A DNA stretch of 64,000 nt, from positions 232,635 to 296,634 of the forward strand of contig NZ_RSFW01000010.1 of NCBI RefSeq assembly GCF_003937825.1, read 5' to 3'. The notes under the pieces are model-generated. The model was not told the origin of the DNA and did no database searches. It saw only the letters and a program-made list of their open reading frames with translations. This stretch comes from Mesobacillus subterraneus (GTDB lineage: Bacteria > Bacillota > Bacilli > Bacillales > Cytobacillaceae). The position numbers and the translations under genes were made by a program. Positions 7,636 to 15,187 of this stretch are shown piece by piece. Position 1 is the first letter of the stretch. Each line of letters starts with the position of its first letter.

Positions 7636-8354
7636 GTTCCCTTCACCTCTGCTTCATACCATTGTTTCAGCTCTGCCATGCTGACTTCGCCTCCGAGCCT
7701 CTTGGCAGAAACGATTTTCCCCTTTCTCAGCACGGCCGCTCTGTCTGCAAGTGCTTGCACCTGTTCAAAATCATGGGAGATGATCAGGATCGACGTCCCG
7801 CTTTCCCGCTTCTTCAGAATGATCGTATTCAGCAGGGCGACAGCTTCCTGGTCAAGGCCGGTGTGGGGTTCATCGAGCATCAGGATTTCGGGGTCCGGCA
7901 GAAGCACCCTTGCGATCGCCAGCCTTTGCATCATCCCTCTTGAAAAAGAACGGATCGGAATATCCCTGAAAAGGTATAGCCCCACTTCCTTCAGCAGTTC
8001 ATTCGCTTTCGTTTCCAAATCCTTCACTTTGTAAAGCTTGCCGTAAAATTTAAGATTTTCGAGCGGGGACAGGTTGTTGTACAGGAATGATTCATGACCC
8101 AGAAATCCAATCCTCTGTTTCATTTCAGCTGAGTTTTTCTTTACCAGTTTTCCATTCAGATAAATCTCCCCGCTGGTTGGCTGCAGGAGTCCGACCGTGC
8201 ATTTGAAAAAGGTGCTTTTCCCCGCACCATTCGGTCCGATGACAGCCAAAATCTCCCCCTTTTCCAATGTGAGCGTGATATTGCGCAAAACCAGCTTATC
8301 TCCCAGTGTTTTGGTCATGTTCCTTAGTTCAAGCATGTTCCCCAACTCTTTCAT
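7632..8354 (-). CDS. ccmA: Cytochrome c maturation ABC ATPase CcmA
   Basis: A 240-residue ATP-binding subunit with Walker A GPNGAGKST (40-48), the signature region FSRGM (137-141), Walker B ILMLDE (157-162) and the switch histidine in LIISHD. The size and place next to ccmB fit CcmA rather than a general ABC ATPase. The ATG at 8354 overlaps the stop codon of the preceding gene by one base. A second in-frame ATG six codons later, after GAGTTGGGG, could also serve. Confidence 0.92.
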   Translation of the reverse strand: MKELGNMLELRNMTKTLGDKLVLRNITLTLEKGEILAVIGPNGAGKSTFFKCTVGLLQPTSGEIYLNGKLVKKNSAEMKQRIGFLGHESFLYNNLSPLENLKFYGKLYKVKDLETKANELLKEVGLYLFRDIPIRSFSRGMMQRLAIARVLLPDPEILMLDEPHTGLDQEAVALLNTIILKKRESGTSILIISHDFEQVQALADRAAVLRKGKIVSAKRLGGEVSMAELKQWYEAEVKGT

Positions 8355-8704
8355 TAAGTGTATTGTTCCAGTTCCTTGTTCACCTGGTCCAGATGGCTAT
8401 GATAGTCTTGCTTCATCTTCCTGAAGCTTTCCTCCGTGACTTCCGCTGCCATTAGCCTTGCTTCCAGTTCCTGAAGCTGCTGTTCAATCACTTTTTTCTT
8501 CAATAGAAGATGCTTGAACACCTGGTCTTCCTCATCCAGTATTTCTGCAGCTTTCGTCCTGCGTTTTTTCATGAACCAGCCTGCTGCTAGGATCACCGCT
8601 AAAACGATCAGCACATAATGCGGGTTGAGCAGGTTCAAGCCCGGTGTCGTCAGCCAGAAGGTCACAAGCCATTCCGGATGGTAAGCAGGCCCCATAGGAA
8701 TCAC
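8354..8704 (-). CDS. Small membrane protein with coiled coil in ccm operon
   Basis: A 116-residue protein with one membrane helix (about residues 28-45), then a basic KKRRTK stop-transfer and a long charged helix, probably a coiled coil (residues 55-113). It overlaps both neighbours by 1-4 bases, so it is translated as part of the ccm operon. I do not recognise a family. The helix-plus-coiled-coil layout resembles the N-terminal part of CcmI, but the similarity is only structural and inferred. A role in organising the heme ligation complex is possible. Confidence 0.8.
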   Translation of the reverse strand: MIPMGPAYHPEWLVTFWLTTPGLNLLNPHYVLIVLAVILAAGWFMKKRRTKAAEILDEEDQVFKHLLLKKKVIEQQLQELEARLMAAEVTEESFRKMKQDYHSHLDQVNKELEQYT

Positions 8705-9078
8705 CCCTTCTGGTTCCGGAGCTTTTTAAGCTCTCGGAGAATTTCAGCTTCCGCCTCGTCAGCAGCCTTCTTCGTTTTACCCACGGCAGCGTGCGGGTGC
8801 TTTAGTTTTTTGTGCTTCGTTTCTTCTTTTAACAGTTCAGCTGCAAGCAGCTGGTACTGTTCTTTTAATTTTTCAAAATCCTCATGGGTGATTTTTTTCA
8901 TTAAAAAGTCCATTTCAAGCTCATTCACTGCACTATAGACTTGTTCCAGTGTCAGCCTTTCATCCGTTTCCGCCTTACCTGCCGGCTGCTCTTCGCTTGC
9001 GGAGAAAAAAGGAGAAATGATGAAGTAAAAACAAGTGATAATCATAAGTGAGCCTGCTATTAAAAATACATAATCCAT
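8701..9078 (-). CDS. CcmI-like small membrane protein in ccm operon
   Basis: A 125-residue protein with an N-terminal membrane helix (about residues 4-22) and a charged region with the pattern LEMDFLMKKITHEDFEKLKE (52-71). That is the kind of short helical hairpin seen after the helices in CcmI. A lysine-rich tail follows. It lacks the TPR part of a full CcmI. It ends 4 bp inside the next gene and starts 13 bp after ccmH. I infer that this and the following gene may share the apocytochrome-handling role of CcmI. Confidence 0.78.
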   Translation of the reverse strand: MDYVFLIAGSLMIITCFYFIISPFFSASEEQPAGKAETDERLTLEQVYSAVNELEMDFLMKKITHEDFEKLKEQYQLLAAELLKEETKHKKLKHPHAAVGKTKKAADEAEAEILRELKKLRNQKG

Positions 9079-9090
9079 TTTGATCAGCTC

Positions 9091-9561
9091 CTAGAAAAGC
9101 TTCCGGCGCTCTTCGTCAAATATTTTTGCCGCGATTTCCTTCTCAATTTCCGAATCCCATCCTGACTTGGTCTCAAGTTGCATTTCTGCTTTTTTCCTTG
9201 TCAGCTTTCTCAGCCAGACACCGACGATTACACTTCCGATTCCAAATCCAGCTGCCGGCATGCCCCAGGCGATCCAGCCGCTCGTGCCTCCACCTGGTGT
9301 CCTTAATGCTGCCTGGCCGTATTCATCCACATACGATTGAATGATTTGGCCTTCTGTTTTGCCGCCATTGAGCATTTCAACGACTTCATCGTAGTAAATT
9401 TTCTTTACAGAGCATGTGGACAGTTCGTGATCTGCATGGCCCTGCATATCCAGCTGGGAGATGATATGTTTGAATTCCTTTGAATTATAGGTAAAAGCTG
9501 TCGTCAAGCCAGGAATCACGATCAGCAAAAGAAGGGTTGTCAGTATAATTTTTTTCTTCAT
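9091..9561 (-). CDS. ccmH: CcmH-like cytochrome c maturation protein lacking the CXXC pair
   Basis: A 156-residue protein with a signal peptide (about residues 1-22), a small external domain, a membrane helix (about 94-118) and a charged cytoplasmic tail. The segment GGKTEGQIIQSYVDEYGQAAL followed by a GW-rich helix is typical of CcmH. However, where CcmH has LRCXXC there is LSTCSVKK, so only one cysteine (Cys50) is present. The helix after it is also about ten residues shorter than in proteobacterial CcmH. It lies directly next to ccmF. The name rests on the conserved C-terminal half and on context, and the redox mechanism must differ from the standard one. Confidence 0.82.
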   Translation of the reverse strand: MKKKIILTTLLLLIVIPGLTTAFTYNSKEFKHIISQLDMQGHADHELSTCSVKKIYYDEVVEMLNGGKTEGQIIQSYVDEYGQAALRTPGGGTSGWIAWGMPAAGFGIGSVIVGVWLRKLTRKKAEMQLETKSGWDSEIEKEIAAKIFDEERRKLF

Positions 9562-9565
9562 CTTT

Positions 9566-11548
9566 TCACCTTCCTGTTTGCGCTGTGCCTTTATTCTTTT
9601 GGAAGCGGAACGATGTCGGCCTGCCGCCGGCGAGGGCGAATGCGGTACCGATCACCATAATGATGCCGCCAGCCCAAATCCAGCTTACAAATGGGTTCAC
9701 TTTTACCATGAACGTCACTTTGTCTTTTGTTTCCCATGAACTCAGCACCACATAAAGGTCCTGGCTCCAGTTTGTTTTTATTGCGACCTCTGTTGAAGGC
9801 TCAGGCCATGTTTCGTAAAAGATTTTTTCCGGCTTGATTTTGCCAATGTCTTTTCCTTTATAGGTCACGTCAATGTCGGCGACGACAATGCCATTGCCGT
9901 TTTTCGTATGTTCTGTCAGTTCGTTGAATTTCAGGCTGTATTCCCCGATCGTGATGCTGTTTCCGGCGACGACTGTTTTCAGGACCTCAGTCGAATAGGA
10001 ATGGGAAGCAATAACGCCAACAGCGATCAGCGCGATACCTATATGGACGATATAGCCGCCGTAACGGCGCTGGTTTTTCATTGTCAGCTTGAATGCTGCT
10101 TTTAACACATTTTCCTTTGTCGCTTTCCGTCTGGCGCTGATTCCTCTTGCGAATTCTAGAAGATGTGTTCCGAGCATGAAGCTCGTCGCCGATAAACCAA
10201 CAACTGCGTAAATACCATCTATACCTGCTGCAAACAGGATTATTGCTGTTACTACTCCCATTGCCAGCGGCCAGAGCGTATTCTTCATGAACTTTTCAAA
10301 TACGGCTTTTTGCCATGCGATCAGCGGGCAGATGCCCATCAGTACGATCAGCGCGAGCAAAATCGGAGCCATGACTTTGTTAAAATAAGGTGCGCCAACA
10401 TTGACCTTTGTCCCGGTAAAAGTCTCCGAAATCAGCGGGTACATCGTTCCCCAGAATACGGCGAATGCTGCGGCCACAAGGATCAGGTTGTTCAGCAGGA
10501 AGCTGCTTTCCTTTGAAAAATAAGCTTCGATTGGGCTGCTGTCCTTCTTGATCAGCCCATATCTAGTCATGACGATGTATAGAGAGAACAGCATCATGAA
10601 TGCCATGAATACCAGGAAGTATGTGCCGAGATTGCTGTCACCAAATGCGTGGACACTTGTCAGGATTCCGCTTCGGACAAGGAAAGTCCCAAACAGTGTC
10701 AGGATGTAAGACAGGATAATCAAGCTTACATTCCAGGTCTTCAGCATGTTTTTCCGCTCCTGGATCATCACTGAATGAAGGAATGCCGACACCGTCAGCC
10801 ATGGCAGGAACGAGGCGTTTTCAACCGGATCCCATGCCCAGTAGCCGCCCCAGCCAAGCTCAAGATAGGCCCACCAGCCTCCGATTACATTTCCGAGAGT
10901 CAAAAACAGCCAGGCGAGCAGCGTCCATCTTCTTGTCAGCTTGATCCATTCCGAATCCATTTTCTTCAGGATCAGTGCCGCAATCCCGAATGCGAACGGC
11001 ACTGCGAGCCCGACATAGCCCATATACAGCGTCACCGGGTGGAGAATCATCCCCGGGTTCTGGAGCATAGGGTTCAGCCCCTTGCCATCCGCCGGGATTC
11101 TATCTGTCATCTCAAACGGATTGGCATTGAGTGCCATCACGGTGAAAAAGAACAGGATGTTCACCATCAGGATGCTCGATACATATGGCATCATTGGATT
11201 TTTCTTTTCTTTTGAAAAAACAACCATCGCTGCATAAAGGGCTAAAAGGAATGCCCAGAGTAACAGGGAACCCGCATTTCCGGCCCAAAAAGCAGTCAGC
11301 TTGTAAACCATCGGCAAGCTTTCATTTGTATAGGAAGCCACATATTTGTATTGGAACTGGCTTGTTCCGAGAATATACAACAGCATAAAGGAAGCGATGC
11401 TTGAGATGAAAGCGAGTGATAGAACTGCCCCTCTTCCGCTTTCAAGCCATTTGCTGCTCTTCCGCTTCATTCCGATGATATTGGCAATGATTCCGTAAAG
11501 AGAAATCACGACGCCAAGATAGATTGCGATATTCCCGATTAAGTACAT
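9566..11548 (-). CDS. ccmF: Heme lyase subunit CcmF
   Basis: A 660-residue, many-helix membrane protein. It contains the WWD heme-binding motif WGGYWAWDPVENASFLPW (about 233-250), preceded by GGWWAYLELGW, and the NPGMILHP histidine region. CcmF takes heme from CcmE and ligates it to apocytochrome cysteines with CcmH. I chose the ATG at 11548, with GGGTGG 7 bp upstream, over the GTG at 11560. No second CcmF (NrfE) is present here, so this copy probably also serves the CXXCK heme of NrfA. Confidence 0.95.
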   Translation of the reverse strand: MYLIGNIAIYLGVVISLYGIIANIIGMKRKSSKWLESGRGAVLSLAFISSIASFMLLYILGTSQFQYKYVASYTNESLPMVYKLTAFWAGNAGSLLLWAFLLALYAAMVVFSKEKKNPMMPYVSSILMVNILFFFTVMALNANPFEMTDRIPADGKGLNPMLQNPGMILHPVTLYMGYVGLAVPFAFGIAALILKKMDSEWIKLTRRWTLLAWLFLTLGNVIGGWWAYLELGWGGYWAWDPVENASFLPWLTVSAFLHSVMIQERKNMLKTWNVSLIILSYILTLFGTFLVRSGILTSVHAFGDSNLGTYFLVFMAFMMLFSLYIVMTRYGLIKKDSSPIEAYFSKESSFLLNNLILVAAAFAVFWGTMYPLISETFTGTKVNVGAPYFNKVMAPILLALIVLMGICPLIAWQKAVFEKFMKNTLWPLAMGVVTAIILFAAGIDGIYAVVGLSATSFMLGTHLLEFARGISARRKATKENVLKAAFKLTMKNQRRYGGYIVHIGIALIAVGVIASHSYSTEVLKTVVAGNSITIGEYSLKFNELTEHTKNGNGIVVADIDVTYKGKDIGKIKPEKIFYETWPEPSTEVAIKTNWSQDLYVVLSSWETKDKVTFMVKVNPFVSWIWAGGIIMVIGTAFALAGGRPTSFRFQKNKGTAQTGR

Positions 11549-11569
11549 ACAGATAACCACCCATCTGTT

Positions 11570-12019
11570 TTATTCCTCTTTATCATTTTTGTACATTTCC
11601 TTGTGCATTTCGGTATCATAGTTCTCCATGTCTTCGCCTTCATATTTCGTTGGACACTTCGTCTGGACTTTTTCCGCTTCGAATACACCATCCTTTTGGA
11701 TGAACCCTTCCAGCAGGACGATGACATCCTCAGAGAAGTTATCAGGCTTGATGCCTTTATGGAAAACCTGGAGAGTGCACTGTCCTTCCTCGTAAATCTC
11801 GAATCGAAGTTCAAGTTTATCTGCGTCCCATGTTACAGATTCCTTATTAAGCAAGCCCTGGGTCATGATATAGTCGCCTTCATATTTCGAACCATTTTCC
11901 GTAAGGTCGGCAATCGTGATTTCCTTGCTTCCGGCAGACGGCATCGTCGAAAACATCATGATGACAAATGCCACAGCTGCTAAAGCCAACCCAGTTACGA
12001 TTTTTTTATTCTTCGACAT
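11570..12019 (-). CDS. ccmE: Heme chaperone CcmE, CXXXY type
   Basis: A 149-residue protein with one N-terminal anchor (about residues 7-25) and a beta-barrel domain. It ends with KCPTKYEGED, a flexible acidic tail. Classical CcmE binds heme covalently through His in an HXXXY motif. Here the residue is Cys122, giving CPTKY, which is the variant described for archaea, some delta-proteobacteria and Gram-positives. It carries heme from CcmC to CcmF. It lies just upstream of ccmF, 21 bp away. Confidence 0.92.
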   Translation of the reverse strand: MSKNKKIVTGLALAAVAFVIMMFSTMPSAGSKEITIADLTENGSKYEGDYIMTQGLLNKESVTWDADKLELRFEIYEEGQCTLQVFHKGIKPDNFSEDVIVLLEGFIQKDGVFEAEKVQTKCPTKYEGEDMENYDTEMHKEMYKNDKEE

Positions 12020-12021
12020 CC

Positions 12022-12978
12022 TTATCTACCTCCCAGTTTTTTCAATAATTCGTTATACTCAGCTTCGGTAATGCTTCCTTCAACGAGCATTGCCCTCAGC
12101 TTTGCTTTTTTCGCCTGCACATCCATTTGGACCTCATTTTTCACAGGCTCCGTCTTCTTTCTTCTCATGAAGAAGATCAGCAGGACCGCTGCAAGAAGAG
12201 TCACACTGCCCGTCACCGTGAGGACCAGCCAAAGCGGCATGATTTCTTCATTCTGTTTTACCGTGCCAGCCTTCTTTGCGTCCCCTGCCATATCTTCCAT
12301 AATCTCGGCTGTCGTCCTTGACTCAGCGCGTTTGTATTCCAGTTTGATGTTCTTTTCCTCGCCCGGCTTCATTCCCTGGCCTTGATAAAGGAACATGTTC
12401 ATGTTGTAGGAATTCTTTTGATGCTGCTCAGAGGCTGGTTCGAGCTTGAAGCTATCCGTATTAAGCGGCTCAACAAAAATCAGGTTCAGCAGCCCGATTT
12501 CAGCAAAGCTTTTAAATTCATAGGCCAGCGTTTTGCTGCCGTCTTTTGTATTGATGCTGTCCGTGTAGTACTCCACGACAAACTTGTAAATTTCCTGCGG
12601 CTGGATTTCAGCGCTGGTTTCCCATGAAATCGTGCCGTTTTCCTGATCGAGCTCATATTCGATCTCATTCATTTCCGTCAGGTCCCTGGAATAATCAGCA
12701 ACAAAGCCAATCCTGAAGTTCTTATCCTCCATCGGCAAAGGGATGACGACTTTCCCCTTCTGTGCTTCAGTCGCATTGTTCTTCAGTGCTCCATGGTATC
12801 CCACAAGCAAGGGCGGATTCTTTTTCTTATCTTTTGGATGGTAAGAATACTCCGGCATCACCTGGATAGTGAATTCCTCCATCTTCAGTACATTCGAGGT
12901 ATCTTCTGCTTTTGCCAGATCAGGAAGCTGGAAAGAGAACAACAGAGTCAGAGACAGCATGAAGTGCAGTATTTTCAA
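12022..12978 (-). CDS. Secreted-domain membrane protein heading the ccm-nrf operon
   Basis: A 318-residue protein: signal peptide (residues 1-24), an external domain of about 210 residues rich in beta strands, a membrane helix (about 251-271) with RRKK stop-transfer, and a C-terminal SHOCT-like hairpin (KKAKLRAMLVEGSITEAEYN). I do not recognise the external domain. It is the first gene of the operon, 2 bp before ccmE, and follows the Fnr box by about 170 bp, so a role in cytochrome c maturation or in the Nrf complex is likely but unproven. The ATG start is preceded by AGGAGC. Confidence 0.82.
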   Translation of the reverse strand: MKILHFMLSLTLLFSFQLPDLAKAEDTSNVLKMEEFTIQVMPEYSYHPKDKKKNPPLLVGYHGALKNNATEAQKGKVVIPLPMEDKNFRIGFVADYSRDLTEMNEIEYELDQENGTISWETSAEIQPQEIYKFVVEYYTDSINTKDGSKTLAYEFKSFAEIGLLNLIFVEPLNTDSFKLEPASEQHQKNSYNMNMFLYQGQGMKPGEEKNIKLEYKRAESRTTAEIMEDMAGDAKKAGTVKQNEEIMPLWLVLTVTGSVTLLAAVLLIFFMRRKKTEPVKNEVQMDVQAKKAKLRAMLVEGSITEAEYNELLKKLGGR

Positions 12979-13109
12979 TTTGATGTGCTCCTTTCTATAT
13001 GTGACGAATTCGTGAACATTTTCACAAGATTACTTGGATTAAAAAAGCGCATTTGATTTCCAGCGATTCTATTCCTGGAAATCCACACATCTTCGCCTGT
13101 GCTTCGTTT

Positions 13110-13130
13110 CGTTCTACCTTATTTAAACCA
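13110..13130 (-). promoter_or_regulatory. Probable -10 region and start site of the ccm-nrf operon
   Basis: On the minus strand TGGTTTAAATAAGG lies about 30 bp from the centre of the Fnr box. A start site near 13114-13116 would put the box at about -41.5 to -43.5, the usual place for Fnr activation. The -10 hexamer (TTTAAT/TTAAAT-like) is not perfect, as expected for an activator-dependent promoter. Confidence 0.5.
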
Positions 13131-13149
13131 TGTCTGAAAGGCGTCAATC

Positions 13150-13165
13150 TGTGATGTAAATCACG
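13150..13165 (-). promoter_or_regulatory. Fnr/Crp-type operator upstream of the ccm-nrf operon
   Basis: TGTGA-TGTAAA-TCACG matches the Bacillus Fnr consensus TGTGA-N6-TCACA/T except for the last base. It lies about 170 bp before the first gene of the operon in an otherwise gene-free region. Anaerobic induction is inferred. Confidence 0.78.
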
Positions 13166-13250
13166 GAATTTTCATCAGTTATAGCCGATTTGTGAACGGG
13201 GGGTATTTTAGGAACCAGCCAATTCGCTGAGATCCCAATGCGATTTGCAT

Positions 13251-13281
13251 AAAAAAACCTCACTTCTTAATCGAAGTGAGG
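13251..13281 (-). terminator. Terminator of the small 61-residue gene
   Basis: CCTCACTTC (13258-13266) and GAAGTGAGG (13273-13281) form a perfect 9-bp stem. Seven T follow on the minus strand, so it ends transcripts coming from 13478 and 13754 and shields the ccm promoter. Confidence 0.9.
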
Positions 13282-13292
13282 GTGTTACAAAT

Positions 13293-13478
13293 TTATGAAG
13301 ATTGCTCTGGTTCTGGGTGGAATTTAGACTTCACGGGCTGGCCCCCGCTTTGTTCGTATTTCTTCTTTGATTCTTTTACCGGATCATGGTCCATTCCAAG
13401 TTCCAGATCCTGGTTGTTGATGCCATTCCGCGTTTTCTGTTCCGGATTATTTTGCTTTGAACGCTTTTTCAAAGTCAT
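13293..13478 (-). CDS. Small hydrophilic protein, unknown
   Basis: A 61-residue, lysine- and asparagine/glutamine-rich protein without hydrophobic segment or cysteine. It starts at an ATG behind GGGAGGGG (minus strand, about 13483-13490) and is followed by a perfect terminator, so it is very likely a real gene. It lies 12 bp downstream of ytzC, probably in the same transcript. Its composition resembles small spore-associated proteins of Bacillus, but that is only an impression. Confidence 0.75.
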   Translation of the reverse strand: MTLKKRSKQNNPEQKTRNGINNQDLELGMDHDPVKESKKKYEQSGGQPVKSKFHPEPEQSS

Positions 13479-13490
13479 TCCCCTCCCGTT

Positions 13491-13754
13491 TTAATGGTCC
13501 AGCAAAATCATACTATTCTGTACCTGCTGAAGCTGAAGCCTCATCCGATGAAGCTGGTCGCGCTGCTGGGCATTCGCACTGAAGGAAAGCTTGGCTAGAT
13601 CATTATAAGCATCCTCAAGAGCTTGCAGGGCATTGGTAAAATCGCCGTCATTATAATGCTGCTGCATGCTGGCATTCTTGTATTGCTCCTGGGCGAGATT
13701 GATGGCATCCTCGCATTGCTGAAGTAGCTGGTCGACCGATTGACGTGTAGCCAA
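13491..13754 (-). CDS. ytzC: YtzC family protein (DUF2524)
   Basis: The 87-residue protein begins ATRQSVDQLLQQCEDAINLA and is helical throughout, with a C-terminal QQRDQLHRMRLQLQQVQNSM repeat-like helix, as I remember for B. subtilis YtzC. The start is a TTG at 13754 with GGAGG 8-9 bp upstream; the longer frame (to 13859) adds a basic stretch without a ribosome site. Function is unknown. ytzC next to ytqA/ytqB is conserved in Bacillus. Confidence 0.85.
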   Translation of the reverse strand: MATRQSVDQLLQQCEDAINLAQEQYKNASMQQHYNDGDFTNALQALEDAYNDLAKLSFSANAQQRDQLHRMRLQLQQVQNSMILLDH

Positions 13755-13890
13755 TATCAGACCCTCCTTTACTTGATGCTGAAGCAAAGTCTGCTTCTTC
13801 TTTATTTTGTTCACAATCCTTTTTCCTATCACAATTTTGTCCATGTTTAATGATGCCAATTACGTTCATTGAACTATATTTTTGCTGTGG

Positions 13891-13998
13891 TGACTTCCAC
13901 TCCAGGATGCTCGCTTTCCGCGGGGCCGGCGCTGCTAGCGCCTGCGGGGTCTCACCTGTCCCGCTGCTCCCGCTGGAGTCTCGCACCTTCCGTTTCAG
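13891..13998 (+). repeat. Dispersed GC-rich intergenic repeat, short copy
   Basis: About 108 bp, from CCACTCCAGGATGCTCGC to TCTCGCACCTTCCG, much richer in GC than its surroundings. It shares blocks such as GCTTTCCGCGGGGC, GCGGGGTCTCACCTGTCC and GAGTCTCGC with the copies at 15838-16024 and 21671-21855. It lacks the middle part of those copies. Open frames through it are artefacts. Confidence 0.75.
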
Positions 13999-14212
13999 TC
14001 TACTGCTTCGGCAAAGTTTTTTTAAAAATTTAACTAAAAAACATAACCGTTTAGAATAACATGTGTAAGAAAATCTGCTCCAGAAGTTGTAATTGGTAAC
14101 AAAGTCCCCATCTTAAGCCGAAAATTCCTTTTCCCATTGGTTTCAAATATCCTTAATGGTACAATTCATAATGAATTCATTTATGTGACAGGTTATTAAG
14201 GAGGTTACTGGC
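13999..14212. other. Intergenic region upstream of ytqA
   Basis: AT-rich DNA between the repeat and ytqA. The GGAGG site of ytqA is at about 14199-14205. I see no clear promoter hexamers, RNA or small gene. Confidence 0.4.
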
Positions 14213-15187
14213 ATGAAACAGGCCAACCCTTTTCCATATGCAACAGACGATAAACGGTACCACACATGGAACTACCACTTGCGTAATCATTTTGGCCATA
14301 AGGTCTTCAAAGTAGCGCTCGACGGAGGCTTCGACTGCCCGAACCGTGACGGCACTGTAGCCCATGGCGGCTGCACCTTCTGCAGTGCGGCGGGCTCAGG
14401 GGATTTTGCTGGTGACAGAGTCGAAGACCTTGGCACACAGTTCAAAAAAATTAAAGAAAAAATGCATTCCAAATGGAAAGATGGCAAGTACATGGCCTAT
14501 TTCCAGGCTTTCACCAACACCCATGCGCCAGTAGAGGTGCTTCGAGAAAAGTACGAAACCGTCCTGAAGGAGGAAGGTGTCGTCGGACTTTCTATTGCGA
14601 CAAGGCCGGACTGCCTTCCCGATGAGGTTGTCGAATACCTTGCCGAGCTGAACGAACGGACTTATTTATGGGTTGAGCTCGGGCTGCAGACCGTACATGA
14701 AAGTACGGCTGCCCTGATCAACCGTGCCCATGATTATGAGACATATAAACAAGGCGTGGACAAGCTCAGAAAGCATGGAATCCGGGTTTGTTCCCATATC
14801 ATTAATGGGCTGCCAATGGAAACACCTGAAATGATGATGGAAACGGCACAGGAGGTCGCCAAGCTTGATGTCCAGGGGATTAAAATCCACCTGCTTCACT
14901 TGTTGAAGGGAACTCCAATGGTCAAGCAGTATGAAAAAGGACTGCTTGAATTCCTAAGCTTCGACGATTATGTAAAATTGGTTTGTGATCAGCTGGAAAT
15001 TCTTCCACCGGAAATGATTATTCACCGCATCACAGGAGATGGCCCAATCGAGTTGATGGTCGGCCCAATGTGGAGTGTCAACAAATGGGAAGTGCTCAAC
15101 GCCATCGATAAAGAAATGAAACGACGCGACAGCTGGCAAGGCAAATTCTATACTGGAAACAAAGTGGTGATTGAGAATGAAGCTTGA
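14213..15187 (+). CDS. ytqA: Radical SAM protein YtqA (TIGR01212), tRNA wobble uridine modification
   Basis: A 324-residue radical SAM enzyme. The cluster-binding cysteines lie in DCPNRDGTVAHGGCTFC (about residues 42-58), the spacing typical of the TIGR01212 group, followed by the SAM-binding regions VGLSIATRPDC and LWVELGLQT. YtqA has recently been linked to the conversion of carboxymethylaminomethyl to aminomethyl uridine in tRNA (MnmL), with YtqB doing the next step. The ATG follows AAGGAGG. Its stop overlaps the ytqB start, so the pair is co-translated, which fits consecutive steps of one pathway. Confidence 0.92.
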   Translation: MKQANPFPYATDDKRYHTWNYHLRNHFGHKVFKVALDGGFDCPNRDGTVAHGGCTFCSAAGSGDFAGDRVEDLGTQFKKIKEKMHSKWKDGKYMAYFQAFTNTHAPVEVLREKYETVLKEEGVVGLSIATRPDCLPDEVVEYLAELNERTYLWVELGLQTVHESTAALINRAHDYETYKQGVDKLRKHGIRVCSHIINGLPMETPEMMMETAQEVAKLDVQGIKIHLLHLLKGTPMVKQYEKGLLEFLSFDDYVKLVCDQLEILPPEMIIHRITGDGPIELMVGPMWSVNKWEVLNAIDKEMKRRDSWQGKFYTGNKVVIENEA

